A DNA stretch of 64,000 bases from Methylobacterium amylolyticum (lineage in GTDB: Bacteria > Pseudomonadota > Alphaproteobacteria > Rhizobiales > Beijerinckiaceae): contig NZ_JAUYZI010000020.1 in assembly GCF_030700245.1 (NCBI RefSeq), positions 1 to 64,000 on the forward strand, given 5' to 3'. Below are positions 8,128 through 15,566 of the stretch, one piece after another. Under the pieces are notes generated by a model. It was not told where the DNA came from. It saw nothing but the letters and a program-made list of their open reading frames with translations, and ran no database searches. The first letter of the stretch is position 1, and every line of letters starts with the position of its first letter. Made by a program: the position numbers and the translations under genes.

Positions 8128-8841
8128 TCAGGACCCGCGCTCGCGCGCGGGCGGGCCCTTCTGCCCCTTCAACGCGGCGAGGTAGGCGCGCAGCAGCGCC
8201 GCCCGCCGGGGGCGGAAGCTCGTGCCGGCCGCCCGCGCCTGCGCGATCCGGTCGGCCCGGAAGGCCCGGAACGCCTCGCGCAGGCCGCACCACGCCAGCA
8301 CCGCCATCGCGCTGTCGAGGTAGACGATGGCGAGCGGCAGGATCGTGCGCTCGGTCACCGCCCCCGCCGCGTCGGCGTAGCGGATCGTCACCGCCTCCTC
8401 GCGCCAGCAGCCCTCGCGGATGGTGGCGAGGTCCAGGGTGGCGGGGTAGCGCGCGGCGAAGCGGTGGACCTGCGAGACCGCGTGGACGAGGTGCTGCTCG
8501 CCCGCGTCGGGCAGGGTCGCGGCGACCTTGGCGAGCGCCGAGGCGGCCGCCCGCGCCAGCGCCGGGTCGCCCATCTGGCGCACCTCGGCGAGGCCGAGCA
8601 CCAGCGCCTCGATCTCCAGCCGGTCGAGGGTCTGGGGCGGTAGCGCCCCGTCCTCGATCAGGCGGTAGCCGTAGCCGCGCTCGCCCTCGATCCGGGCGCC
8701 GGCCGCCCGCAGGCTGTCGATGTCCCGGTAGACCGAGCGCAGGGAAACGCCGGTCTCCTCGGCGAGACGCGCCGCGGTGAGGGGCGCGGGCAGGACCCGC
8801 ATCGCCTGGAGGAGCCGGAGGAGCCGGTCGGTCCGCGCCAT
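8128..8841 (-). CDS. YafY-type HTH transcriptional regulator with WYL domain
   Basis: A 237-residue regulator. The N-terminal winged HTH_11 domain is clear (RLLRLLQAMRVL, LTAARLAEETGVSLRSVYRD), and the WYL-type domain follows from about residue 130 (REEAVTIRYADAAG, LAIVYLDSAMAVLAWC, then the FRADRI end). WYL domains bind ligands that control the HTH. The ATG at 8841 fits the domain start. It is divergent from a glutathione S-transferase gene, and 14-bp direct repeats overlap its own translation start, suggesting autoregulation and control of the transferase. Confidence 0.87.
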   Translation of the reverse strand: MARTDRLLRLLQAMRVLPAPLTAARLAEETGVSLRSVYRDIDSLRAAGARIEGERGYGYRLIEDGALPPQTLDRLEIEALVLGLAEVRQMGDPALARAAASALAKVAATLPDAGEQHLVHAVSQVHRFAARYPATLDLATIREGCWREEAVTIRYADAAGAVTERTILPLAIVYLDSAMAVLAWCGLREAFRAFRADRIAQARAAGTSFRPRRAALLRAYLAALKGQKGPPARERGS

Positions 8842-8881
8842 CGCCCAACCGCCCTCGCCCAACTGACCTCGCCCAACTGAC
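8840..8881. repeat. Three 14-bp direct repeats at the yafY-type/GST divergent start
   Basis: CTCGCCCAACTGAC occurs perfectly at 8854-8867 and 8868-8881, with a degenerate third copy at 8840-8853 that runs into the regulator's start codon. Evenly phased direct repeats beside a regulator gene are a plausible operator; function is inferred. Confidence 0.7.
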
Positions 8882-8944
8882 GGAATCTGGCAGGTGGGCG
8901 GGGCTATAACACCGGCCGTCCCCCGGCGACAGGAGCCCCGAGCC

Positions 8945-9547
8945 GTGATCACCCTCTACCATTCCCCCAAGACCCGCTCGACGCGGATCGTCGCCCTCCT
9001 CAAGGAACTCGACGCGCTGGAGGCGGTGCGGATCGCGGTCGTCACCACCGCGCGCACGGACGGGTCGGGGGGCCGCGACGCGCGCAACCCCCATCCCGAG
9101 GGCAAGGTGCCGGTCCTCGACCACGACGGGGTGCTGGTGCGGGAATCGAGCGCGATCGTGCAGTACCTCGCCGAGCTGTTCCCGCAGGCCGGCCTGAGCG
9201 TGCCCCCGGGCGACCCGCGCCGGGGGGCCTATCTCGGCTGGCTCGCGTGGTACGCGGGCGTGCTGGAGCCGGTGATCCTGTTCGAGGCGGCGGGGCTCTC
9301 GCACCCGCTGCTGAGCGCCACGTTCCGGGACAACCCGACCGCGCAGGACCGGCTCGCGGGCGCGCTCACGCAGAGCCCGTTCCTGCTGGGCGACCGCTTC
9401 ACCGCGGCCGACCTGCTGCTGCACTCGCCCTACGCGTGGTTCGGCAAACCCGGCGTGCCGGCGATCGACGCCTGGGTCGACCGCTGCGCCGACCGGCCGG
9501 GCGCGCGCTACGCGACCGCCTTCGACGCGGAGCATGCGCCGGGCTGA
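8945..9547 (+). CDS. Glutathione S-transferase family protein
   Basis: A 200-residue protein with an N-terminal thioredoxin-fold domain: MITLYHSPKTRSTRI carries the likely catalytic Ser/Thr, then EGKVPVLDHDG and the glutathione-binding VRESSAIVQYLAE. The all-helical C-terminal domain follows (FLLGDRFTAADLLL is the N-capping box motif). The start is GTG at 8945 with AGGAG about 10 bp upstream. A possible -10 (TATAAC, 8905-8910) lies in the spacer. It is divergent from the YafY-type regulator. The substrate is unknown. Confidence 0.88.
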   Translation: MITLYHSPKTRSTRIVALLKELDALEAVRIAVVTTARTDGSGGRDARNPHPEGKVPVLDHDGVLVRESSAIVQYLAELFPQAGLSVPPGDPRRGAYLGWLAWYAGVLEPVILFEAAGLSHPLLSATFRDNPTAQDRLAGALTQSPFLLGDRFTAADLLLHSPYAWFGKPGVPAIDAWVDRCADRPGARYATAFDAEHAPG

Positions 9548-9574
9548 GGCGGATGCCGGGAAAGGATGCGGGCG

Positions 9575-9680
9575 CCTCTCCTCCCCCTTGTGGGGAGGAG
9601 GTGGAGGTGGTGCCGGATCGAGCGGGGCGGTGCCTCCTGCACCACCCCCACCCCTGCCCCTCCCCACAAGGGGGAGGGCA
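9575..9680. repeat. Palindromic repeat, family C
   Basis: TCCCCCTTGTGGGGA at 9582-9596 is matched by its exact complement at 9661-9675, with a GGTGGAGGTGGTG/CACCACCCCC inner arm, giving a hairpin of about 100 bases. It lies between the ends of the convergent GST and NUDIX-regulator genes and may serve as a shared terminator. Confidence 0.85.
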
Positions 9681-9700
9681 AGCGCGTCGTGGTTCGCCGC

Positions 9701-10753
9701 TCACCCCAGCCGCCGGGCGGACAGGCGCAATCCCGGCGCGGGCCGCTCCAGCAGGACCTCGCGGCGGAAGCGCACCAGCCGGGCCGGGCGCCCGGCGGTG
9801 CCGCTGGTGAGGCTCTCGGTCTCCTCCACCAGCCCCTGGGCCGCCACGAGCCGGCGGAAGTTCTGCTTGTGGAGCTGCGTGCCCGACAGCGCCTCCACCG
9901 TGCGCTGGAGCTGGAGCAGGGTGAATTCCGGCGGCATCAGCTCGAACACCACCGGGCGGTACTTGATCTTGCCGCGCAGGCGGCCGATCGCGGTGGCGAG
10001 CACCCGGCGGTGGTCGAAGGCCATCGGCACGCCGGTCGGATCGCCCGCGATCGCCGGGCCGGCATTGCCCCGCGCCTCCGGGATCAGCCCGGCCTCGAAC
10101 AGCAATTCGTAGCGCTCCAGCACCCGCTCCTCGTTCCAGGTGCCGCCGTTCAGGCCGAAGGTCAGGCCGAGGCGGTCGAGGCGGCGGCGGCGCAGGGCGG
10201 GGTCGCCGGCCGACTCCGCCCAGGCCACGAGCCGCGGCGCGATCGCGTCGAGCTGCGGCGGGCGGCCCGCCCGGAAGTCCTCGTAGGGCAGGTAGCGGTA
10301 CCAGTTGTGCCACGCGGCCTCGGCGAAGCCCGCCGGGCGCTCCTCGCGCACCAGGGCGAGGTAGGCCACCGACAGGGCGTGCGCCTCGGGGGCGCCGTCG
10401 CCGCCGGAGCGGTCGCGGTCGCCGAAGGTGTAGAGCTGCTCCACGTAGCCGAGGCGCTGGTGGGTCTGGCGCTCCACCCAGGCGCGCAGGCCCCGCTCCA
10501 GGGTGGCGTGCTCGGGCACCAGCGGCCCGGCGGGCAGGCCGTCGCCGCGGCCCGGCGCCTGCTCGGGCACGCGGATCGTCAGCGCGCGCGGTTCCCCCTC
10601 GGTCGCGGCGACGATCACCGCGACGAGGCCCACGGAGGAGCGGTCGGGCAGGGCCTGGGCCGGGATCCCGTCCTTGACGCCGTCCGCGGCGCCGTCCCTG
10701 GCCCCGGCGCGGACCCCCTCCGTACCGTCCGTCTGCGCCCCGGCGACCGACAT
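9701..10753 (-). CDS. NUDIX-like transcriptional regulator (NadQ/NrtR type)
   Basis: A 350-residue protein: a NUDIX-like domain over about 40-170 and a C-terminal winged-helix region over about 265-345 (FTLLQLQRTVEALSGTQLHK, then NFRRLVAAQGLVEETESL). The pyrophosphatase box is degenerate, with RAWVERQT where the family has REUxEExGU, so it is more likely a sensor than an enzyme. Proteins of this build regulate NAD synthesis genes in alphaproteobacteria (NadQ) and elsewhere (NrtR). No NAD genes are adjacent, so the target is not shown. The ATG at 10753 is the only convincing start. Confidence 0.72.
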   Translation of the reverse strand: MSVAGAQTDGTEGVRAGARDGAADGVKDGIPAQALPDRSSVGLVAVIVAATEGEPRALTIRVPEQAPGRGDGLPAGPLVPEHATLERGLRAWVERQTHQRLGYVEQLYTFGDRDRSGGDGAPEAHALSVAYLALVREERPAGFAEAAWHNWYRYLPYEDFRAGRPPQLDAIAPRLVAWAESAGDPALRRRRLDRLGLTFGLNGGTWNEERVLERYELLFEAGLIPEARGNAGPAIAGDPTGVPMAFDHRRVLATAIGRLRGKIKYRPVVFELMPPEFTLLQLQRTVEALSGTQLHKQNFRRLVAAQGLVEETESLTSGTAGRPARLVRFRREVLLERPAPGLRLSARRLG

Positions 10754-10919
10754 CCCCTCGCGGATTCCTCCCTGCGGCGCGCCCGAAGGTCCCGGGCGAC
10801 CCCTCTATAGGCGCAGGGGAACGGCGCCCGTCAACGCGGCGGGTTGGCGGCCCGGCGTTCCCGGCGGGGCGGGCCCGACCCGCCGCGGCGCCACCGCAAC
10901 GCTCTTGTGCGGCCCATAT

Positions 10920-10936
10920 TTTAGAGTCAATCTAAT
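10920..10936. promoter_or_regulatory. Iron-control-element-like box (TTTAGA-N5-TCTAAT)
   Basis: TTTAGA (10920-10925), five bases, then TCTAAT (10931-10936) lies in a short AT-rich island. It agrees in spacing and in 11 of 12 half-site bases with the palindromic box described for the iron regulator Irr in Hyphomicrobiales. The site is only 6 bp from the ATG at 10943 and 167 bp from the divergent NUDIX regulator start. Assignment is inferred. Confidence 0.35.
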
Positions 10937-10942
10937 TCCAGA

Positions 10943-11188
10943 ATGCCGATTCATCCCGAATCCTGCCGCTGGTGGCAGCTCACCCCCGTGCAGCGGGCGA
11001 TGCTGCGGCGGCTGTGGCGCGACGGCCCGCTGCTGGCGCCGAACCCGTGGGAGATGCGGACGGTGCGATCCCTGGCGCAGCGCGGGCTCCTGCGCAGCCG
11101 CGGGCGGGCGGACGCCGCCGGCACGTGGTTCCTGACCGCCCGGGCGCTCCGGCTGATCGAGGGGGCGGCGCCGGCGCGCGAAGCCTGA
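10943..11188 (+). CDS. Small hypothetical protein, winged-helix-like
   Basis: An 81-residue protein of no recognised family. The pattern WWQLTPVQRAMLRRLWRDGP, then MRTVRSLAQRGLLRSRG and TWFLTARALRLIEG, resembles a small winged helix of the type that reads 'one helix, turn, recognition helix, wing, helix'. The start ATG follows the AT-rich island directly with no clear ribosome binding site, so it may be leaderless or start elsewhere. It is oriented toward chrA, 84 bp away. Confidence 0.6.
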   Translation: MPIHPESCRWWQLTPVQRAMLRRLWRDGPLLAPNPWEMRTVRSLAQRGLLRSRGRADAAGTWFLTARALRLIEGAAPAREA

Positions 11189-11272
11189 CCCCGGCGCCGG
11201 GCCGGCGCCCCGCATTGACTCCCCGCCCGGCGCCGGGCTTCACCCGAGAAGAACACGCGCGCGGCGGGCCGG

Positions 11273-12484
11273 ATGGAGCGGAGATCGGAGACGGGGCGGG
11301 GCGGGTCGGTCGCCGAGGTCGCGCTCGCCTTCCTGCGGCTCGGGCTCACCGCCTTCGGCGGACCCGCCGCCCATCTCGGCTACTTCCGCGAGGCGCTGGT
11401 GCGCCGCCGCGGCTGGACGGACGAGGCCGGCTACGCCGACCTCGTCGCGCTGTGCCAGTTCCTGCCCGGCCCCGCGTCGAGTCAGGTGGCCTTCGCCCTC
11501 GGGCTGATCCGGGCCGGGGGGCTCCTGGGCGGACTCGCGGCCTGGGCCGCGTTCTCGCTGCCCTCGCTCGCCCTGATGACGGCCTTCGCCGCCGGCGCGG
11601 GGGCGCTCGGCGGCCCGCACGGGGCGGCCCTGCTGCACGGGCTGAAGCTCGCCGCCGTGGCGGTGGTGGCCGAGGCCGTCCGGGGCATGGCGCGGAGCCT
11701 CGCCCCGGACCGGACGCGGGCGACGATCGCCGTCGCGGCGCTCGCGGCGACGGCGCTGGCGCCGGGCTCCGGCGGGCAGGTCGCCGCCATCGCGCTCGGC
11801 GCCGCCGCGGGTCTCGCCCTGTGCCGGGAACCGGCGACGGGGGAGGGGACCCGCGCCCCCGTGCCGGTGTCGCGGCGGGCCGGCGCGCTGGCGCTCGCCC
11901 TGTTCGCGCTCCTGCTCGTCGGGGCCGGGCCCCTGGCGGAGGCCCTCGGCGCCCACATGCTCGCGGTGTGCGCCGCCTTCTACCGGGCGGGGGCCCTGGT
12001 GTTCGGCGGCGGCCACGTGGTGCTGCCGCTGCTGCGCGCGGCGGTGGTCGATCCCGGCTGGGTCGAGCCGGGGGCGTTCCTGGCGGGCTACGGGGCGGCG
12101 CAGGCGGTGCCGGGGCCGCTGTTCAGCCTCGCCGCCTACCTCGGCGCGGTGCTGCGGCCGGGGCCGGGCGGGATCGCCGGGGCGGCGCTCGCCTTCGCGG
12201 CGCTGTCGCTGCCGGGCCTGCTCGTGGTCTACGGCGCCCTGCCGTTCTGGGGGCGGCTCGCGGCCCGGGCCGATGCGCGGGCCGCCCTGCGCGGCGCCAA
12301 TGCCGCCGTGGTCGGGATCCTCGCCGCCGCCCTCTACGATCCGGTCTTCACCGCGGCGGTGGGGAACGCCCGCGACCTCGCGCTGGCGGCCGCCTGCTTC
12401 ATGCTGCTCGCCGTCTGGCGGACGCCGCCGTGGTGCGTCGTCGCGCTCGCGGCGCTGGGCGGGCTGGCGCTCGCCGGCGGGTGA
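11273..12484 (+). CDS. chrA: Chromate efflux transporter ChrA
   Basis: A 403-residue inner-membrane protein of the long-chain CHR family made of two homologous halves. Each half opens with the family motif: LGLTAFGGPAAHLGYF near 22 and AGALVFGGGHVVLPLL near 240. CQFLPGPASSQVAFALG and AQAVPGPLFSLAAYLG are the paired second motifs. About ten to twelve hydrophobic segments are visible. Family members export chromate or take part in sulfate-related anion transport. No chrB regulator is adjacent. The ATG at 11273 is used; the ribosome binding site is weak. Confidence 0.9.
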   Translation: MERRSETGRGGSVAEVALAFLRLGLTAFGGPAAHLGYFREALVRRRGWTDEAGYADLVALCQFLPGPASSQVAFALGLIRAGGLLGGLAAWAAFSLPSLALMTAFAAGAGALGGPHGAALLHGLKLAAVAVVAEAVRGMARSLAPDRTRATIAVAALAATALAPGSGGQVAAIALGAAAGLALCREPATGEGTRAPVPVSRRAGALALALFALLLVGAGPLAEALGAHMLAVCAAFYRAGALVFGGGHVVLPLLRAAVVDPGWVEPGAFLAGYGAAQAVPGPLFSLAAYLGAVLRPGPGGIAGAALAFAALSLPGLLVVYGALPFWGRLAARADARAALRGANAAVVGILAAALYDPVFTAAVGNARDLALAAACFMLLAVWRTPPWCVVALAALGGLALAGG

Positions 12485-12562
12485 GGGGAGGGCTCCCCGC
12501 CGACGGGGCGCGCCCGACACCTCCCGCCCCTGCACCGATCCGCCGATCGCCCGGAGCGGTTG

Positions 12563-12857
12563 ATGCCCGCCCACGCGCTCCTCCCCCTCGCCGGGCCCTT
12601 CGCCGGCCCTCTCGCCTTGCCCCCCGTCCTCGCCACCGTCTTCACCGCCGGCTGCGTGGCGATCCACAAGGCCGGGCGCCACGCCGAGCGCGTGACCGAG
12701 ACCCTGGGCCTGCTGTTCATCGTCTGCGCTTTCCTGTGCGTGCTGCCTGTGCGTGCTGGCCCTGCTGGCGCGGGAGACCGGGATGCCCCTCGGCGGCGCG
12801 TCCGCGCCGCAACGCGACCGCGTCGCGGGCGGCCACGGGCCGTGGCCCTTCTTCTGA
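12563..12857 (+). pseudogene. Small membrane protein frameshifted by a 13-bp tandem duplication
   Basis: From ATG 12563, preceded by GGAGCGG, the frame encodes an Ala/Pro/Leu-rich start, VFTAGCVAIHKAGRHAERVT and a membrane segment (LGLLFIVCAFLCVL). The 13-mer CCTGTGCGTGCTG then occurs twice in tandem, at 12733-12745 and 12746-12758. Beyond it the same frame is an Arg-rich run typical of a wrong frame. Removing one copy joins the hydrophobic LCVLALLARETG to a clean end GGHGPWPFF and TGA at 12855-12857, giving a 93-residue protein. As it stands the frame runs on to 12925. Whether this is a true mutation or an assembly artefact cannot be told here. Confidence 0.65.
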
Positions 12858-12974
12858 TGCCCGAGGGCCGGGATCGACGCGCCCGTGTGTGCCGGGGCAC
12901 GGCGGCCGGAAACGCGCGCGCTTAGGTCGTCCTCACGCCGCGAGCGCAGCCGCGGACCCCGAAGGAGACCTCCC

Positions 12975-13091
12975 ATGACTCGCACCGCCAAGATCGTCCT
13001 GCTCGCCGGCCTCGTCGTCCCGAGCCTCGCGCTGCTGGTCGGCGCCTACGTCCACGTCGCGAGCCTCGCCCTGCCGACGCACTTCGTCTGA
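12975..13091 (+). CDS. Small single-pass membrane protein, 38 residues
   Basis: MTRTAKIVLLAGLVVPSLAL begins a protein with one hydrophobic helix (about residues 7-30) and a short polar tail ending THFV. AAGGAGA sits 8 bp before the ATG, which makes translation likely despite the size. No family is recognised. It follows the broken small membrane protein and precedes a DUF3606 gene on the same strand. Confidence 0.6.
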   Translation: MTRTAKIVLLAGLVVPSLALLVGAYVHVASLALPTHFV

Positions 13092-13167
13092 GGCCGGCGG
13101 GCCCCCGAGGCGGCCGATCCGATGAACCGGGCGCCGTCTCGGGCATTGCCCTCACCGGGAGGAGCCG

Positions 13168-13389
13168 ATGCCGAGCGACGACGCGCACGAGCCCAACGCC
13201 GAGCCGGCGAGCTACGAGCCGAAGACCGTGAACCTCGAACCGCCGGACGCCGCCGCCTACTGGGCGCGCCGGTTCCAGGTGCCGGTCGAGCAGCTCCACG
13301 CGGCGGTGCGCGCCGCCGGCCACGAGCCGGCGCGGGTGGCCGCCCATCTCGGCCTGCCGTGGCCCTACGAGGCCAGCGGCATCGTCTGA
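13168..13389 (+). CDS. DUF3606-like small protein
   Basis: A 73-residue acidic soluble protein. The region AAYWARRFQVPVEQLHAAVRAAG matches the pattern of the DUF3606 family of small alphaproteobacterial proteins (W-A-x-x-F/L-x-V-x-x-x-x-L-x-x-A-V-x-x-x-G); function unknown. A GGGAGGAG site lies close before the ATG. A family B palindromic repeat begins 11 bp after its stop. Confidence 0.7.
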   Translation: MPSDDAHEPNAEPASYEPKTVNLEPPDAAAYWARRFQVPVEQLHAAVRAAGHEPARVAAHLGLPWPYEASGIV

Positions 13390-13399
13390 GGGTGCGTCT

Positions 13400-13505
13400 C
13401 TAAGCAGGTTTCGCCGAAGTGGTTGCCGGTTCGGCGTCGAAAACCTGCGATCCACCAAGAATCTAAGCGGGTGAAGCGTTGGCGTGCCAACGCGAACCTG
13501 CTTAG
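13400..13505. repeat. 106-bp palindromic repeat, family B copy 2
   Basis: The ends are CTAAGCAGGTT (13400-13410) and its complement AACCTGCTTAG (13495-13505), with the inner TCGCCGAAGTGGTTGCCGG arm shared with the copy at 6260-6365. It carries the TAA stop of the gene ending at 13502. Confidence 0.87.
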
Positions 13506-13834
13506 GGCGAGGCCCGGTCCCGGCGGAAGGCGCCGAGCAGGCGGGTCAGGCCCTGGATCACCGGGCGGGCCTCCGCCCCGGGCTCCGCGGGCTCGCCCTC
13601 CGCGGCCAGCCCCAATTCGTGCAGCGCCTGGGCCAGCAGGGGCGGCCACGGGACGTCGTGCTCGCGCAGCAGCCCCGCCGCCTTGGCCAGCGCCCGGCTC
13701 TGCGCCTCGGGCACCGGGCGGCCGGTGATCTGCGCGTCGAGAACCTGCTCGGACAGGACGCCCACGAGGCGCAGCACCTCGGACAGGCCCGCCTCGTCCC
13801 CGGCGCCGTCGGTGTCGATGCGCGGTTCGGTCAT
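13502..13834 (-). CDS. Hypothetical protein paired with an XRE regulator
   Basis: A 110-residue, mostly helical protein with no recognised domain; the core reads LSEVLRLVGVLSEQVLDAQI and ALAKAAGLLREHDVPWPPLL. Its start ATG overlaps the stop of the XRE gene (ATGA, 13831-13834), so the two are translationally coupled. Its stop codon comes from the family B repeat. The pairing resembles a regulator-plus-partner module, but no toxin fold is visible. Confidence 0.65.
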   Translation of the reverse strand: MTEPRIDTDGAGDEAGLSEVLRLVGVLSEQVLDAQITGRPVPEAQSRALAKAAGLLREHDVPWPPLLAQALHELGLAAEGEPAEPGAEARPVIQGLTRLLGAFRRDRASP

Positions 13835-14061
13835 GGCTTCCTGACCCGTCTGACGCCCGGCTCGTCGCCGTCGGTGAAGGCGATGCCCGCGGCTTCCAGG
13901 GCGCTCCTCAGCTTCATCAACGTCTGGACCCGGGTCCGCACGACGCCCTCCCCGGGCTCAAGCCGCTTGATCGTCGGCACCGAGACGCCGGACGCCTCCG
14001 CCAGCCGCTCCTGCGACCAGCCGAGGAGCGCGCGGGCCGCGCGGAGTTGGGACCGATCCAT
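13831..14061 (-). CDS. XRE-family helix-turn-helix regulator
   Basis: A 76-residue protein that is almost all one Cro/C1-type DNA-binding domain: LRAARALLGWSQERLAEASG followed by VSVPTIKRLEPGEG, then a short tail with EAAGIAFTDGDEPGVRRVRK, a C-terminal pattern common to small alphaproteobacterial XRE proteins. The ATG at 14061 is at the natural start of the domain. It overlaps the next gene by four bases, and both likely form a two-gene operon. Confidence 0.87.
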   Translation of the reverse strand: MDRSQLRAARALLGWSQERLAEASGVSVPTIKRLEPGEGVVRTRVQTLMKLRSALEAAGIAFTDGDEPGVRRVRKP

Positions 14062-14260
14062 GATGCCCTTCGGACCGTGCGTGATGGCGAAGGCATCGGC
14101 GATGCGACCGGGACCGCCTCTGATCCGAACGGTATCGGATTGGCCGGAAAAAGCAACTGGCGCGTGTGCCCGCCCGTGCCGCCGCTCCGAGCGGGAACGC
14201 GGGGGCCGCCGCGAGGTTTGCCGGGAAACCGCGGCCCCGCGGCGGTGGCAGGAGGTGGAC

Positions 14261-14428
14261 ATGGCCGGGACCGACGCCCAGAAACCCGGGGACGAGGCGC
14301 CCCCCGGCGCGCCCGGAACCGGGGAGAACCTGTGCCGCCGCTGCGGCGGCACCGGCCGGCAGGCGGCGGAGCCCTGCCCGGATTGCCGCGGCACCGGCCG
14401 CGTCACCACCGGCATCGGCGGCGGGTAG
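14261..14428 (+). CDS. Small zinc-finger protein with two DnaJ-type CxxCxGxG repeats
   Basis: A 55-residue protein whose second half holds CRRCGGTG and CPDCRGTG, two repeats like those of the DnaJ cysteine-rich domain; four cysteines can bind one zinc. The first half is Pro/Gly-rich and probably disordered. There is no J domain. AGGAGG lies 7 bp before the ATG. It ends 10 bp from the end of the convergent metallophosphoesterase gene. The role is unknown; a small stand-alone zinc finger is the safest description. Confidence 0.68.
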   Translation: MAGTDAQKPGDEAPPGAPGTGENLCRRCGGTGRQAAEPCPDCRGTGRVTTGIGGG

Positions 14429-14438
14429 GCTCCCGGCC

Positions 14439-15368
14439 TCAGGCCGTCGCGTCCGACCCCCCAAGGTCGACCACGACGATCTCCGGCGGCGCGCCGAGCC
14501 GCAGCGGCACGCCCGCCACGAAGTGCGCGCCGAGCCCCGCCGAGACGATCAGGTGGCGCCCGCCCTCGACCACGTGCCCCTGGGCGTAGCGGGTGCCGTA
14601 GCGCGACGGGATCCAGGGCGCGAAGCCGAGGAGCCGCACCTGCCCGCCGTGGGTGTGGCCGGACAGGGTGAGCGCCACGCGCGGGTCGAGGCCGGCGGCG
14701 AACAGGTCCGGCTCGTGCGCGAGCAGGATCACCCGGTCCCCGGGCGGCACGGGCGCGAGGATCCGCGCCAGCACCGCCAGCCGGTGCCGGTCCAGGGCCC
14801 GGGGATCCCGCGGCGCGCCCGGCACCTCCTCGCTCTCGATTCCGGCGAGCCACAGCCCCGCCGCCGCGTCGAGGGGCACGGCCGCGTTCTCCAGGACCGG
14901 GAGGCCCGCCGCCCGCAGCGCCCGCTCGGTCCGGGTCGGCCCGTGCCCGCGGCGGCGGGCCGCGCGGTCGTCGCCCCAGTCGTGGTTGCCCTGGATGGCG
15001 TGGACGCCCAGCGGCGCGGAGAGGCCGCGCAGCAGGCCGGCCACCGTCTCGACCGGTACGCCGCCCCGATCCTGCGAGCCGTAATCGCCGAGCAGCACGG
15101 TGAGGTCGGGCATGAGCGCGTTGGTCCGCGCCACCACGGCGGCGATCGCCGCCTCGCCCATGCAGCGCGGGTGGGCGTGGAAATCGGTGAGCACGGCGAT
15201 GCGCAGGCGCGTCCCCGCGGGCCAGCCGGGCAGGTCCGGGCGGTAGGCCGCCACCCGCACCCGGTGCGGCTCGACCGCGATGGCGTAGCCGGTCCCGGCC
15301 AGGCCCCCGGCCGCGGCGAGCGCCGCGCTCAGGGCCGGCTGGGACAGCAGGGCGCGGCGGCTCAGCAT
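14439..15368 (-). CDS. Metallophosphoesterase (YkuE/YaeI type)
   Basis: A 309-residue calcineurin-like phosphoesterase. The N terminus is a signal or anchor (RRALLSQPALSAALAAAGG), so it likely acts at the outer face of the inner membrane. Metal ligands are visible in order: LTDFHAHPR (D-x-H), LLGDYGSQD, IQGNHDWGDD (GNHD), LLAHEPDLF and LSGHTHGGQV (GHTH). Relatives hydrolyse phosphodiesters or lipid head groups such as UDP-diacylglucosamine. It stands as a single gene divergent from the PAP2 phosphatase. Confidence 0.9.
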   Translation of the reverse strand: MLSRRALLSQPALSAALAAAGGLAGTGYAIAVEPHRVRVAAYRPDLPGWPAGTRLRIAVLTDFHAHPRCMGEAAIAAVVARTNALMPDLTVLLGDYGSQDRGGVPVETVAGLLRGLSAPLGVHAIQGNHDWGDDRAARRRGHGPTRTERALRAAGLPVLENAAVPLDAAAGLWLAGIESEEVPGAPRDPRALDRHRLAVLARILAPVPPGDRVILLAHEPDLFAAGLDPRVALTLSGHTHGGQVRLLGFAPWIPSRYGTRYAQGHVVEGGRHLIVSAGLGAHFVAGVPLRLGAPPEIVVVDLGGSDATA

Positions 15369-15566
15369 CCGGGGCTCCGGAGCGAGCGTTCGAACGGCGC
15401 GTGAGCGCGACGAGGCATCCGCATGAATCCTGTTTGGCCGACCCCGGTTACCGGCCCGTGACCGATCCCCTGGAACGCGCGAACCAACGCGGCCGTCGCG
15501 TGTATAATCGACGTGTATAACCCCCTGGGCCCGACTGGGACCCGGGCCAGGGAGCGTCACCGGCAC

